From the NCBI GenBank assembly GCA_001566295.1, contig KQ964245.1:2051524-2115523 (forward strand): DNA of 64,000 bases. Reading direction: 5' to 3'. Within the stretch, counting starts at the first letter, position 1, and every line of letters begins with the position of its first letter. Below are positions 34,839 to 48,326 of this stretch, in pieces. The notes under the pieces were generated by a model. The model ran no database searches and had not been told where the DNA came from. It worked only from the letters and a program-made list of their open reading frames with translations. Position numbers and translations under genes: made by a program. The stretch is from Microdochium bolleyi (lineage: Eukaryota; Ascomycota; Sordariomycetes; Xylariales; Microdochiaceae).

Positions 34839-36435
34839 TCATGAGTCGATCTCCATGGCACCACCATTCGTCTGCGCCGCTTTCAATGCCGCCATGTTCT
34901 CCAGCCCTGTCTCGCTCAGTCCGCCCTGAGTTGCTGACAGGCCCCTGGTATCGCTCTGGCACCCGGGACAGTTGTGCAGCACCTCGTGCGCGAACAGATC
35001 GCAGTCGATGCAGAAGTGGTTCTCGCACACGGCGCACGCGTACCGGCCCGACTCGCTCAGCCCCTCGATTGCGCGCGCGGCGACCGTGCTCGCGGTGCTG
35101 GCCACGACGCCTGCGGCGCTGGTCCCGTTCGCTGCCGTATTACCTTTGTCTTTGCCCGTGTTGGTGATCTTGATTCTGGCGGGCCTCGCGATGTGCGGTG
35201 GTAATTCCGGGAAGGGCGCCATGCACGAGTAACATGCCCGGGAGCCTTTGGCTTTGGCTTCTGTCCATGGCACCTCGACCCAGTTGCGTAGTGGAAACAG
35301 GTGGTGGTATGACCGTGCGAGATGTGTTGAGAGGATCAAGGTTAGCGAGCAGCCCGGGCACTCTATGGGCAAACGGCACACGCGGGCGCCGCACCGGGTA
35401 CACAGGTACCCCTCACGCGTCGGCCGGCTGTGACACGCGCAATAGTGGATGCTATCGCCGGCCGCGAGTGTTCGTGAGGGGAAGCCCATCATCAGCAAGC
35501 TCGCCGTGCTCTGCTCCTCCGCACGTGTCGCGGGCGGAGTGGTGGCCGCCATCAGCAGGTCGCGGTAGTGCTGCTCATGCAGGGCGACCGTGTAATTGGA
35601 CCGGCTGCCCGCGTTCGTCTTGCTGCATATCTCGGCGCAGATGGCGACCTGCGCGGCCAGGCCGATGATGGAGACGCGTATCCTGTCCTTGATGAGGGAG
35701 TCGAGGGTGTCGTGGATGTTGCCGGGGTCACTCGACATGAGGGCGCCGTATATTATGAGCACTTCTCGTGTGCCGTGTGTTGGTGTATGGCTGTTGAGGA
35801 AGAGCGTTAGCAGTTGTACCGAGCTGATGAACAAGAAATAGACATGATGAGCCTCACAATAGAGCACCTCTGCACATCTCCAGTGCATTCTGTAGACTCG
35901 GACTCCCCTGAGGATCCTTCTTCACCCAGTCCTTTAGATTCTCGTGGTGCTCCGCCGGGTTGCCGCTCATGTCGCTGATCCTCACCGCAATACCATCCCG
36001 CATGCCAATCACCGCAAGCTGGGATATCGGGTTCTGCTCAAAGTACTCCCGTATGAAGTCCCGCGCGTAAGCCATCGTCAGGGTGTGCCGCGTTGGCAGC
36101 ATGTCCTTCTCCGTCATGGCGAACGACATGTCGAGCACGAGCACCATGTGCCTGATGATGCCCCTCTGTAGGGGAGTAGTATCCCGTAGCAGGCGCGCCC
36201 GCTTCTCTGCCTCGGCGAGCCCTTCTATCGTCGCAGCCAGCGAGCCATCGACGCCCTCAGTAATCTTGTCCCATGACCGCTGGATGTCCTCCCACGCGGC
36301 TTTGCCGGCCTTCCGGCTGCCCTTCTTGCCGTTGGCGTCGCCGCGCGTGGCACCGCGCGTGCCCGGGCCGGATGTCACCTGAAACTCGTCGTCTGAGGCA
36401 TTGTCGCCGTGATACTCGCCGTCCGAGTCCGCCAT
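34839..36435 (-). CDS. ssl1: TFIIH core subunit Ssl1/p44
   Basis: Subunit of TFIIH acting in transcription initiation and nucleotide excision repair, where p44 stimulates the XPD/Rad3 helicase. Two exons: 36435-35858 and 35790-34839 (67-base intron, GTGAGG to CAACAG), 509 aa. The intron joins CRGALF to HTPTHGTREVLII, a conserved string of the VWA domain. After an acidic/basic N-terminus, the VWA domain runs from IIRHMVLVLDMS (~95) to about 280. It is followed by a zinc region with CACHSRPTREGYLCTRCG and CRLPIECPGC, and a C-terminal RING-like C4C4 domain with CAVCENHFCIDCD and HNCPGC. The long Ala/Thr-rich linker before the RING (KGNTAANGTSAAGVVAST) is usual for filamentous fungi. Nothing looks disrupted. 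Confidence 0.96.
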
Positions 36436-37511
36436 GCTGAGCGTCTACTTGACGTGGGCGCGGACGTGGGATGCACGGCCCGACCTCACGAGTATTGCAA
36501 GCCTGGCTCTTCAGCCAGCTTCAGGGCTCGCCCGAGCTTCGGATCTGTTCTGAATGACTATAAATCCGGTCGTCGCATCGAGTTGTAGGGTGGAAGAGCG
36601 CGTGTAAAGCTCCGATCGACGAAAAAGAGGATGGTTTCGTGATGACGGCACCAGGGTGAAGAGAGCTGGGCAGGAGCGTGGCGTGTATCGTTTGTCGAAA
36701 CTTCCGGTGGTCACGCCGTCGCGAGCCGGTTGGAGGAATCCGTTATGTTGCGTGGGAAGCTGTAGACTTGCAAAGCGCCCGAGTATGGCGAAGGGTTAGT
36801 CTGCTGGGTGTTGTGATGGTGAATTGTGAGGCAAGGCTGAAGTCACCAAGCTCAGGCATGGCAATCTTTAGCCTCGCGCCGTCTCCAATCAATGGTGGTG
36901 GGTCTTAGCGTTTGGGGCAAGCATCCATGCTTGTGACAAGCCGATCATGGAGCCAAGAGACGTCATCCGGTCATGCACGTCCTCTTGTCAGAATTTCACC
37001 ACGTGTGTCACGTCCAGTCTCACCTCGCGGGGAACTACGCAATGACACTGAAGATCATCGTGCTATTGTTGATTTTCGTATATACAGTCTTAATGAACCC
37101 GCAACCGTAGCTTAGACCCGAGCGCTTCTTTAGAACAGTGATGGCTGAGACTTTCAAATGATATGCATAACAACTTCTTTTGACCCTACCTGCCTTTTGG
37201 GTGATGACCACAGCAGGTCGTCCTTTGTAGATTCGCGATCTCGTGTATATATCGTTTCCACGCCCAAACATTAAAATCGGAAACGCGAACGTCGTGTTGC
37301 AGCGCTCGTCTCTGACAGCAAAATCCAAGTAATCGGACGGGTATAAATGTCGAACCAAAACTCCAACGCCTCGTTGAAACGGAGCCGAAGGGTAGTGCCA
37401 GCAGCGGCGACGGAGGACAGGTCGTACATGTGCTGTCTGTCTGCAGAAACAGCTTCAGCCCCGAGCTGGTACCACCGCGACGGAAACTTGAGCTAGAAAA
37501 CCGATATCCCC
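36436..37511. other. Intergenic region between ssl1 and chs7
   Basis: Promoter side of ssl1 and 3' flank of chs7. Minus-strand frames of up to 107 codons have no recognisable features; nothing else is seen. Confidence 0.5.
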
Positions 37512-38715
37512 TTAGTAGCCAGCGACCGAGCCCGTAGCCGGCCAGTCATCCTCGGTGATGCTCGACCAGAAAATCCAGACCATGACCACGGCGAGAAGGG
37601 TGAAAAGAGTCTCGAATAACGAGCCGTCGATCTTGCCTGCAGAGCCCTCGCAAATGTAGCGGCTGACAACGTATGTGAAGATCTGGCCGATCGCGAACAA
37701 GAGAGCAGCAGCCACAAGGTAGATCATGGGCCGCACCTCGCCAAGCACACGCAGAACCAGGATCGCCTCGAGAACCAAGAAAGCGACGAGGAAGACGAGG
37801 GGCGCCAGCTGGTACAGTACGTAAAGAGCGATGTTGCGGTAAGGCGAAACATGGCTGTCGTTCCAGTAGCCAGTCCAGCCGAAACCAGTGTCCATCGTAA
37901 TGTAGCCGGTGCCGACCAGAAGAGCGGCAGCCGATGCGAAGAACAGGGCAACGGATAGTGGCGTACCATCGTCGATGACTTGATAGCCGACCACAGCATT
38001 GAGCATGAGAATCCAGGTCGTCGCCGTAATCATGCCAAGGTGGATGCCAGTGAACACCTGCAGCTACATTAGTACAACTCTGCTCCGCGGAGGTCGAGCG
38101 GTTCTTGATTTACGTACAATGCGCACTTTCGAGTTGAGGGGAAACTCTCCGATTGTGAAGATCTCGCAAAGAGAGATGATGATGTAGCCAAGAAGGAAGA
38201 GTTGCATCTCTCTGTGGACAGTTAGTGTCGGGTCTTGGTTGATGTGACAAGCTGCGGAGAGGGTCATCGATCACATACCTTCTACCGACAGCAGCCTTCT
38301 TTCTCTCCGATTTGAACAGCAGGAAGGCAGCAACGAGAATGGCAGCAGCGCTGATGATTATGGAGCCTGTTCCATGTTAGCGTGCTTTGCTCACGACGAT
38401 ACTTTTGCGAGATCGCTGCCGTCCTTACCGATGTTTCCGAGGCGCTGGTCATTGGCCAGAGGAATGCCTGTAAGCTGGCAACCACCCCAGTTGCCATTCT
38501 GATCACGGTTCTCACTCAAGACCTGGTGACACTGTCAGCTCACGCTCGACTGTGGTAAAAGTGATGGGCCTGGTAGGGAAGACTCACATTGCAGACAGGC
38601 AGGGTCGAGTCTCTGCAGAAGTTCTGTGGCGGATTTGGTTAGTCGTGCGGTCCTGGGAGTAGCGCTGAGCGTGATGGCAAAGTACCTCGAAGTTTCCGAA
38701 TTGTGTTGAGCCCAT
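37512..38715 (-). CDS. chs7: Chitin synthase export chaperone Chs7
   Basis: Multi-pass ER membrane chaperone needed for export of a chitin synthase from the ER. Six exons: 38715-38686, 38623-38588, 38522-38429, 38366-38279, 38211-38118, 38057-37512; all introns are GT-AG and 60-67 bases long; 295 aa. The N-terminus MGSTQFGNFENFCRDSTLPV is typical, followed by GNWGGCQLTGIPLAND and about seven membrane segments (for example GSIIISAAAILVAAFLLF, MQLFLLGYIIISLCEIFTIG, FTGIHLGMITATTWILML). The loop GTGYITMDTGFGWTGYW is a family hallmark. The C-terminus ends with an acidic SSITEDDWPATGSV tail. The high intron density is usual for fungal chs7. A GTG codon at 38057 is internal and encodes Val of RIVFTGIHLG; it is not a start. 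Confidence 0.96.
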
Positions 38716-41700
38716 CTTGAAAGTTGATTGCGCGTGCAGGAACGCGCTGGTTGGAATTGAGTGCCCTTCGCGTCCCAGTCTCGGCTGAAGCTCGATGTCG
38801 CGTCTCCGCCGCGAGCGCTGAGCAGTTGTGACGATCTCGATGCGGATGGGCGCGGCTTGGTTGGTATGATGAGCTGAGCGATTCGAGGTCGATTCGATGT
38901 GCTGCCCTCGTATGCGCAAAGCTTTGGACTTGGTGATGGACTCGGTGCCAGCGGGAGAAATCAGGGCGGCAACACGGACGGGTCGAGGAGCGACAGATGG
39001 AGGCTGAGAGCAAGCAGCGTTGGGCTCCGAGGCGGAAAAGAGGTCGTTGTTGGTGAGGGAGAGGGCGACGAGGGCGGCGAGGGAGTGGTTGCCGGGCGAG
39101 CTGGCCGGGGAGCAGCAACTGTGGACAGCCTCGAGGCGCCCGAGGCCCCCCAGCGAAAAGTACCAAGTACGGGTGGGGCTGGGCACGAGGCTAGAGGAGC
39201 CGGGGTTGCCAGGACTCGGGCGTCCTTATTTTAGAGTGCGTGCTTCTGCAGGTGCAGCCCGCAGGTCGTGACCTAACGCCGAGTTAGTGACTCCGTACCT
39301 TGCGCGTAGCGTGTTCCGTACCAAAGTCAGCTTGGACGCAGTCATCCTGGACCGACCATCCCACCCACCGGGCGCAACAATAGAAGAGCCCGGAGTACCT
39401 GCCAGGCCGTCCATCGACAATCTACAGCCGCTACGACCGTGGGCTCCCGCCGGCTCCCAGACATGGGCCAGGGGCGGCGGTCCACACACCCGGCCTTGGG
39501 ACGGCGCCCCGAGACGACAATGGAGCTTGATCATGGGCTGTGACGGGAAATTGCACTGCATCCACGGCTGCCGAATGCGGCATCAGCGATCACCCCCTCG
39601 ACAGGCTCGGACACAGGCTCCAGGCAAGGGACTTGATGGCTTCAGTCGAACTGGTTCACCTTGGGCGGATCTCGGTCGGTTGACTGCCGAGCTGCGAACA
39701 CACTCACACACTCACAACACAACACACGTCTCCGGGCCTCCAACGTCGGACACACCCAGAGCTGTGCCTGGTGACGTTGCACGTGGTGATTGGCAGGATG
39801 CTGGCCAACCGGCACCACCAGCGCCGCCCTGGAGCGAAAAGCAGGTTTCAAGATTGCGTGCATTGCATAGCGCCACTGCTTAGCCAAGCCTCTCCCGCCG
39901 GGCTGGCCTGCCAACCCTGGCACCATCACTGATCGCCATTGCACGCATAACCAGCCTCGACAGCCAGCGTCGTGCTTTTTCCGTGACAGCATGATGGTTA
40001 CAGCATGATGATGTGCCCATCTCAACGCACAACTGGGGCCCTGGTCGCTGGCCAGATGTCACTCTCAGCCGCTGGGTTCCAGCTGGATTCCAGGGCTCCA
40101 GCATCAAGTATGCAGTGTTGCTCTGCCGAAAGAATGCTGGCCCTTGAGGCCAAACTTTGAAAGTGCCAGCGACGCGTCTGTGAAATGGCCGGCGATTGCC
40201 AACATGCCAGTCCCAAGACCGCCTCTGACTCGAAACTCGCCGCGCCAAAGCTATGAGCCAGTGACGACGAATCCAAACGTGCCGACCTGTGACCACAGAG
40301 TCGCAGACAGTCCTGGTGCGACATGTCGCCCATGCACATCTCGCCCAGCTCAATCGCGGGACCCCAGCTGTGCTCCGAGACTCCACCACCTGATTTAATT
40401 GCGAAGGACAGTCCGTGCCCCATCCATGGCTTGGTGGTGCCAGACTGCAACGAGCATCATTGATTCGTCTCTGCCCATCTGTCCAGCAGAAGAGATTCTC
40501 TACGCGTCCGAGTCCCGGAATGGCACCCCTCCCGAGAGCGACTATCCGAGCGAGCTCAAGGGAGCCTGCGCAGATCGCCTGGGCCCGATCGTCCGCTTGC
40601 GATTTGGGATGATCGCCGTCATTTTGCAGACTGCGAATGACATATTATTCATGCACCCTTTCCCCTGCTCAGGCTCCCCTTAGGACATTAGCATGACCAT
40701 TCTACCCTCCCTCAGCCATTTCGAGACGACGAAAATTCACCGTGGCGCGGGTACAACCAAATCGGCCGTGCTCCGTGGTACAATGCCCGTGGACGATGTC
40801 GGCAGCGGAGCTGAGGTGCGGTGCGAGGTCCCCGGGAATACAAGGCCTACCATAAGGACTGGGCGAATTCCCAAAGTGAATCAATGTATATTGTGGCACT
40901 TGTCAGCTGTCAAGAACCTAGCAAGCTCAGGGCTATTCCAGTCTCGGACAATGCGAACGTCGAACCGCCATTGTCCGTGGCGCGGGTCTAGATCTTCCGC
41001 AGCACAAAGCGTTCAGCGTCGAAAAGGCTGCGTGGTGGCGATGGCTTCCGACTACGTACAGCGATGCGATGCTCATGACTCCTTATCTATTGGCTACTCA
41101 TGTCGGCATCTGGGTACGCATGGACTGCGGTATACATACTTCTTAGCATGGCATGAGTGCTGTTCATGGCACATTGACACTTACCGGACCTTCAATGTGG
41201 CTACAGAAGCCGCGGAAGCTACTTCTCCCGACTGTCTCGCATGTGCGCGGAGTTGTACAGATTACCTTTACATCGTCCGTGCATGTCCTGAATATGGCTG
41301 GGCTGAACGGTGGTCTTTGACCATCAGCAAGTAATGAGGCTGAACACACTTACCAAGGCCCACGATGAAGGATGTGTCGTTGGATATCGTTCTGCTTGGT
41401 TATCCTAGAAACTGCCCTAGTAAGTATTACTCAAGCTCGCTTATGTCTTGAAAGTTTAGGGGCGCTTGCGACTTATCTTTCTGCCACCTCTACGGGTCCC
41501 GACTCCGGGTGGCTGGTGTCTTTCTGTTCTGGATTGCTTTTTTTTCTCGTCATTAGTCGTTCAATCCTGTTCTACAGAGGCTTCTCTAGTTGATTGTCTC
41601 AACACGGGTCATGCAGGCACTTACACACTCTGCTGTAGTCCCGGCAACACCAGCCATGATGTTTTAGGGTTCAGGGAATCCCGGGCACGCCCTGCAGGTC

Positions 41701-44700
41701 TCACCGGGAAACAGAAAATGAAAGAAAACCCCCGTGTAGTCGAGAAGTATTTCTCAACATGCAATCCACCGCAGCGGACGGTTTTTTTGTTTCCTTTTTC
41801 TTTTTGGTTAAGTCAATTAGGCAGGGCTGTTTTTCTCCCTCGTCCAGGCCGAAGAAGAAATCTCTAATGACTGGGCAACCTGTACAACTCCGTTGGTGGC
41901 CAACTTAGAAGCCTTTGGCCTATTCCCTGTAGACCTCTCTGCGTGGCAAGATTATGCCCGGATTGTTCACCTGCCTTTGAGTCTCCTCCGGAACTATGGG
42001 AACTTGCCAAAGAGCTGAGCATGCTTCGCTATGCCGCTTCTCGGAAGAGCTGGAGCAAGAGTATGGGATACAGAACCGTGATATCCTTCCTTTTTTGTTT
42101 CCGGAGACTATCAGTGTGATCAATGTGATGATCTCGGGCCACAGTCCCGCTCGAGAACATAGGTACTCGTGATCACCATGGTAGAACGAAAGTGATTGGG
42201 GCGAAGCAATACCATATCTATCTGCCTTGATTGTTTGCGTTGGACGTCTTGCCGACATCCTCGCGGAGGAAGGAAACAGGAAACTGACCAGTATATCACG
42301 GGGAATGATCCGTATCAGCTACGGCAAGGCTGATGCTTCGATCTCGAAGTCACTGTACGAGGATGCCATCCGCGACCCGTATCGTAAATAGCGGAAGAGC
42401 TTAACAAGCTGTGGAAGCGAGCACGAAGACCCCAGACGAGATAAAGCTGCTCTTTCCATGGGCACACACTCCACCATGGATTGAGCAGATCTGATGGTCG
42501 GGAGAAGCACGAAACCGTCCTTGGTGCTTGGGCTATTGGCTGCGCGAACATGGGAGTGTATTTTTCTGCAAAAGAGCGTAAATACTTTCCGTGGTTTCTA
42601 CCCCAGGGAGCCGTAGAGTGCCAACTGAGCAGCTTTGTCTGACTTTTGCGATTGCGCCATTTCTTCGCCATTTCTTCCTGGGGATCGCTTGGTGAGACTA
42701 CAACACCAAGTTCGGCTCGCGAGCTCTACATCCTGCTGTCTGTGACAAGTGGAAGGGGGACAAGAGATTGGATTATCGGAGACACTTGGCCATAGCAACT
42801 TTTCGGCAGACCCAGCATTTAAGGGGAGAGATGGCAGATGAAGTTCGGAAGCCAATGGGAAGTGTATCACTCACTCCGAGTCTTGTGGTGGATCCATTCA
42901 TATTTGTTGCCGGGTATATCTTGGACCTTTGTACCGCTGTGTGAATAATGATCACGCGGCTACATGCGTGGGGCCGTGGAAAGGCTGGTGGCTAGCAATC
43001 CCAGCAGGATAGTGTCGATCTCGTCGTGAATGAACCCTGCTTGCTGGTTCTCCATCTGGGGTCGTGCAGGTCACCTCGTGCTCTTTTATTTGTCCCACGG
43101 GATCTGTGTAAAGGTTATAGAACATTGCTCAAACATTATTCGTCTACTTATGTCCGAACAGCTTCTGCTAAGGCACGGCACTTACTCCCCTCTGCTTCTA
43201 GCTGAGATATCCATGGACGTTATATTCCACATGCTGCAGCGTTCCAGAGTGGTGGCCGATGCCCAAGTGTCCTGGCATGTACCATGTTGAATCTGACCGC
43301 AGATGGTGGAGGTCCTTCTTGGAACGAGGAGTAGTCCTAAAAATCCTCCCACACACGTACAAGATGGACACCGTGACGACCATGGCACCAGACTTTCACA
43401 AATTGACACTGAGGAGCTGACCGGCATAGACTTCAATATTCCAGCCACCTGCTAATATGTTGTTGGTATGAGGTTGATAGACATCTGATTCACAAACTAA
43501 CCTTATCCATGACGAAACCAATATGCTTGTTTCTCGTGGATGTCATCGATGGCAATGAAGGTGCTCATCGAGACATACAAGGCCGTTATACCTAGATCTT
43601 GACATCTACAGCGGAGAGACCCCGAGAATTGGCGCTGGGGCTTTACACGAACCGGGAGAAGTTCGGGATATGCCATCCCCAACCACGATGTGTTTCGCTG
43701 CAGCGAGTACCCGAGTTGCTCACTCCCCATATTCTCACTGCCGTCAACGAGTGGACCAACAAAGCCGAGACACCTCAAGACATTTGAACTCATGACCTCT
43801 GAGTCCCACTCGCGATCTCCCGAGTTGTCAATGCGACCTTAACCGGCGGGTGGGCAAGTGCGGGAAACTTCCCCCTGCTCCTCGAGGCCCTTCTCCGCGA
43901 GCTTTACCGCTCCGTGGCCAGCCAAGGAAGCGGAGGGAGGTGTGACGTCGCTGGGTGGGGGCAGGCCCCATACCGCCGAATCGGGGTCCCGCATCGGCGC
44001 GGGCTGGGGTTCGTTATCGTGAGCTTCAGAGATGCAGGCAGGTGAGCTGGGTTGTCCTTTCTGCGGGAGACCTCGCTGTGCCGGCGGACTCTGCAGAACG
44101 GGTGAAAGCATGGGATGGCAGTCGAGGGAGCACGAGTTGCCAGTGGCTTTGGTCTGCTTTGAAGAGCCAGCAATTGTGCCGATACGGAGTTGCAGGTGAG
44201 AAACACGGTTGATGGCCAAAACGATAATCACAGGCACAGATCGAGCCCACTCCGGCTTCCCCAATGTGGGGAATCCAACGCTGATCAGGGTGGAAGGCTG
44301 GGAGAGGCATGGTGCACCGTGCATTCCATGTTGATAAGCACGCTGGCTTTATCTTTGGCCTTGTGGGTGAGCTCCGGTGTGCTGCGGTGTCGAGACCTGA
44401 GCAGAGGCGATGTACGGCAGCTGGGTGAAGAAAGAAGCCTCGGAATGTCACTTCATGCAACTGATCTGGAGGGTGACACCAGGCTCCAGATCTGGTCTGG
44501 ATAAGGTAGTGCTCGAAGCAAGAGAACCTGAGCCGCTGAGCCGCGGGGTGCGGAGTTGGCAGAGCTGTCGGCCGTCCACTGGCCCGTCCTGTACTGTGCC
44601 GCCTCGTGCAGGCAGGACCCTGTCACTGGACCTGTCCGGATGACTTGAGACCCCAGCCGGCCATTCCGCCGAGAGCGCACATGCTGCCTGCAACTCCTCC

Positions 44701-45071
44701 CCTCCGATCTCGTTTTCCTGCCTCGCCAGCCCGCGCTCTTTGTCTTCCCAGTCAGTCAGGTGTCCGGTCTGAATGCAATGGCTATTTGACCGCTCCTCAA
44801 TTGCTGCCTCTCCCTCGCTTGCGCCCTCTCGCGAACTGTCTCCTCGACATCGTGCCCACCGGTCCCCTTGATCGGAACGTCAGCAACCTAACTTGGACGC
44901 TTCGCGCCCGACCGACGTCATTTCCCTGTGGCTTCCAGTCTCCGCTCATGCCCTGATAGGCGACCAAGACCGCCCACGACGAGCTCGCCAGCGACATCGC
45001 GGCGCACCACCAGGAGCATTTTGCCATAGCCTAGCGACGCAGCGCGCCTCGAGCGCCTCTCTCCCGCCGCG
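38716..45071. other. Long gene-free stretch
   Basis: About 6.4 kb without a recognisable gene. The part nearest chs7 (38.7-40.4 kb) is GC-rich. From about 41.3 to 43.8 kb the sequence is visibly more A/T-rich, with T-runs near 41.8 kb. A CA-rich microsatellite is at 39698-39727. Frames of up to 213 codons (40693-41334) have no family resemblance. The right part is the promoter of the sugar transporter gene. Decayed transposon DNA is possible but I found no coding remnant or terminal repeats. Confidence 0.45.
44543..44555 (+). promoter_or_regulatory. Possible paired CreA/CRE-1 sites
   Basis: GCGGGG and GCGGAG, each matching the fungal carbon-repressor consensus SYGGRG, lie 1 base apart about 520 bases before the sugar transporter start. 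The consensus is short and occurs often by chance. Confidence 0.2.
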
Positions 45072-47106
45072 ATGCCGCCCACAGGAGGCCGCGGCCCCCT
45101 GACGGGCAAGTCACTTATGTGCGTTGGAGCGAACCCCCCAGCCGCCGGGCAACGTCCTCGACCGGACCCGAAGCGCGCCGCGATGCGACCGGACTGACAA
45201 GCCCTCCGTAGCTACTTCACGAGCATCTTCGTGTCTCTGGGAGTCTTCCTCTTCGGCTATGACCAGGGCGTCATGTCTGGGATAATCACGTGAGTTTATT
45301 CTTGTGTTATTCGGGTGGAAACGATCCGCGGGCGCGGGTTGAGCTGTGCATGTGTTGTTCTCGTGGAAATACAGTGTTTTGGGTGTCGGGTGGTTCGTGG
45401 AAGACTGACTGGCGAGCAGGGGCCCGTACTTCCGCCGAGCGTTCAACGAGCCGTCCAAGGCCGAGGTCGGCACCATGGTGGCCATTCTCGAGATTGGCGC
45501 TCTGATATCGTCCCTGGCTGTCGGCAGGATCGGCGACATCATCGGCCGCCGAAAGACGATCCTGTACGGCTCCATCATCTTCTTCATCGGCGGCGCGCTG
45601 CAGACGGCGGCCACGAACATGCCCATGATGATGCTCGGGCGGATCATCGCCGGTCTGGGCGTCGGCAGTCTGTCGACCATCGTGCCGGTCTACCAGTCCG
45701 AGATCTCCCCTCCACACAACCGCGGCAAGCTAGCTTGCATCGAGTTCAGCGGCAACATCATTGGCTACGCCACGTCCGTCTGGGTCGACTACTTCTGTGG
45801 CTTCATCGAGAGCGACATGTCGTGGCGCATCCCGCTGGGCATGCAGTGTGTCATGGGCGCCATGCTAGGTTTTGGAAGTCTAGTCATTGTCGAATCCCCG
45901 AGGTAGGCTGGACCGTAAAGTGACACACCACACAAGCGCGCGCTGACAACAAGGCAGATGGTTGCTTGACAATGACCACGACGAGGAGGGCATTGTGGTC
46001 ATTGCCAACCTCTACGGCGGCGGTGACATCCACAATACGAAAGCCCGCGACGAGTACCGCGAGATCAAGATGAACGTGCTCCTGCAGCGCATGGAAGGCG
46101 AGAGGACATACTCAGAGATGTTCCGCCGCTACAAGACTCGCGTCTTCATCGCAATGTCGGCCCAGGCGCTGGCGCAGCTCAACGGCATCAACGTCATCTC
46201 GTACTACGCGCCGTACGTCTTCGAGGCTGCAGGCTGGAAGGGCCACGATGCGATTTTGATGACCGGCATAAACGCCATCACCTACCTGATGTCCACCATC
46301 CCGCCATGGTATGTGGTCGATCGTTGGGGAAGACGCATGATTCTGCTCACTGGTGCGGTGGCGATGGCCCTGTCGCTGTCTGCGGTGTCATATTTCCTCT
46401 ATCTCGACATCAAGAGTCTCACTCCTCGGATGGTCGTGATCTTCGTCATGATTTACAACGCGGCATTTGGCTACTCGTGGGGTCCTATCCCCTGGCTGTA
46501 CCCCCCCGAGATCCTGCCTCTCAGCATCCGTTCCAAGGGTGCCAGCTTGTCGACCGCCTCGAACTGGGCTTTCAACTGGCTGGTTGGCGAGATGACCCCG
46601 ATCTTGCAAGACTTGATCGGCTGGCGACTGTACCTGCTCCATGCCTTTTTCTGTGTGGTCAGTTTCGTAGTTGGTAAGTACATCTCGTCCTCTTCGTCTG
46701 GCGTGCGCATCTGCTGACTATCGCTCCAGTCTACTTCATCTACCCCGAAACATGTGGCGTACGCCTCGAAGACATGGACTCGCTGTTCGGTGATGCCAGC
46801 ACCGCAGCCGGGACGCCTCAGATGAGAGCCGAGACCGGCTCCATCGCGGCAGGCTCGCCTGTTCCGTCGATGGACATCCGTGGTCGACAGATCGACAACA
46901 ACATCCCACCACTGGACATTGGCAGTGTCGAGCCTCCGTACGTCCCCATCGTTGACGGGCGGCCCCAATACCGGTCCCAGAGCAGGGGAGGATCTCGGGC
47001 ACGTGTTGGAGAGTGGCTCAACCGTGTTACGGGCCAGCGCGGCTCCAGCGGCAGCCCGGCCACCAGAGGCCGTTACCAGTCCGTGGACCAGCGCGCTCAA
47101 GACTGA
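45072..47106 (+). CDS. MFS sugar porter (hexose-type transporter)
   Basis: Five exons: 45072-45118, 45212-45289, 45420-45902, 45958-46673, 46730-47106; 566 aa. A plasma-membrane proton symporter or facilitator of the sugar porter family with 12 expected membrane segments. Signatures: FLFGYDQGVMSGIITGPYF in the first segment, GRIGDIIGRRKT in loop 2-3, VPVYQSEISPPHNRGKL after segment 5, QALAQLNGINVISYYAPYVFE in segment 7, DRWGRR in loop 8-9, and YPPEILPLSIRSKGASL with YPETCGVRLEDMD near the end. The ~100-residue C-terminal tail is polar (Ser/Pro/Arg) and probably cytosolic and regulatory. Each intron is short and GT-AG. Substrate cannot be assigned from sequence; glucose, other hexoses or pentoses are possible. 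Confidence 0.93.
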
Positions 47107-48326
47107 GCACGGTGGTTCCCAGCGTGACGAGCAAGCCGAGTTTTCAGGGAGTGGAGGATAGGGGTGGCGTGACTGTACTGTGTCGCTTCTGCCCTGGAGG
47201 TGGTCCAGTCCACACATTTTTTTTTTGATAACACCGCATGCACCCGGCACGCATTTGTGTTGGCATTTTCATGACTTGAGAGATAGAACGCGCACGACTA
47301 CCCATCTTTGGCGCATGATTGGACAATAGACTTTCCTGGTCTTCACGATCATACTTTGGACCTCGAGACACCAATGTGAATACGAGGATGGGATTGGCGA
47401 GCCCTGGAGCTGTCTGCAACGGGCATAGTTTCACGGCTCTGTAGGCCAGAAAGTGGATCTCAAGTGCTGTGGTGCAAGGTGGCCTCATGGGCTGGGCTGG
47501 GCTGGCTGGCTGAACAATGGGCAGGTGGGCACCGTGAGAGGCGGAAGGCAGTGGACCCCTTCCCAAGGGCTGGCCGCTAGCGCGGCTGGCCATTGACAAT
47601 GATTGACTGCAGTGCGGCCCCCTTGCTCGACCTCGACGGCGGGCGCGGCGGGAGGGCTCAGCTCAAGCCCGACCCCCAACCCTGGCCTGTCAGACTCTCA
47701 AAGGGGGACCCGGCCATGGAGGATGGTACGGACCGGAATTGTCCCACTGGCGCCATTCCATCTCCTCCCAAAGAAGGGGCCAGACACGCATCTCGTCCTT
47801 GCGCCCTCACTCACTCCCTTTCCTCTCCAGCCTTGCCCCTCGACCAGAGGTGCATCCTGGTCCTCCCTTATTCTTCTTTATTGCTGCCATCATTCCCGTG
47901 TCTCTCACGGCTTGAGGCCCGCTCGACGGTTCCCCGACGACCCTTTCGAGCCAGGCACGGCGCTGCTGTGAACACGCGGCATCATCCTCCCCCATAGTTT
48001 TTTGTTGATAACCTTCGGGTCTTGCCAAACCTTCGATCCCACCCTTCTCGACCCTCTTTCGCCTCTTTGGCACGCCCGACATTTTCCTCACCACCCCCAG
48101 GGCCACCTCTCGACTTCGGCCCCCGATCCGAATCCTGGCCGTCTAGCAGGATACCCGGCTGCCTTCCCTCGACTATAGTCAGTCCACCCACGACAACTCG
48201 CCTGCAACGCGTAGAGGGAGCCGCCGTAACTTGAACTGACACGATCCGCCTCGCCCATAGATACCCCCACCCACAAGATACGGCAGTGACATCGCGAGCC
48301 GAGATCAATTGGACATCCCACCCACC
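47107..48326. promoter_or_regulatory. Intergenic region upstream of pmt2
   Basis: 1.2 kb between the sugar transporter and the Pmt2 start, transcribed in the same direction. The right half is C/T-rich, as in fungal 5' leaders. A run of ten T lies at about 47216-47225, possibly part of the upstream gene's 3' end. No gene is seen. Confidence 0.5.

Noticed and set aside
38899..39234. 111-codon plus-strand frame opposite the chs7 5' flank
   Set aside because: Ala/Gly/Arg-rich frame in CpG-rich promoter DNA with no protein resemblance.
40693..41334. 213-codon plus-strand frame in the gene desert
   Set aside because: No domain or family pattern, many rare residue combinations, and no splice or neighbour support.
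43778..43838. tRNA-like sequence on the minus strand
   Set aside because: GAGTTCAAATGTC resembles a B box and there is a possible D arm, but acceptor and T stems do not pair, so it is at best a decayed relic and probably chance.
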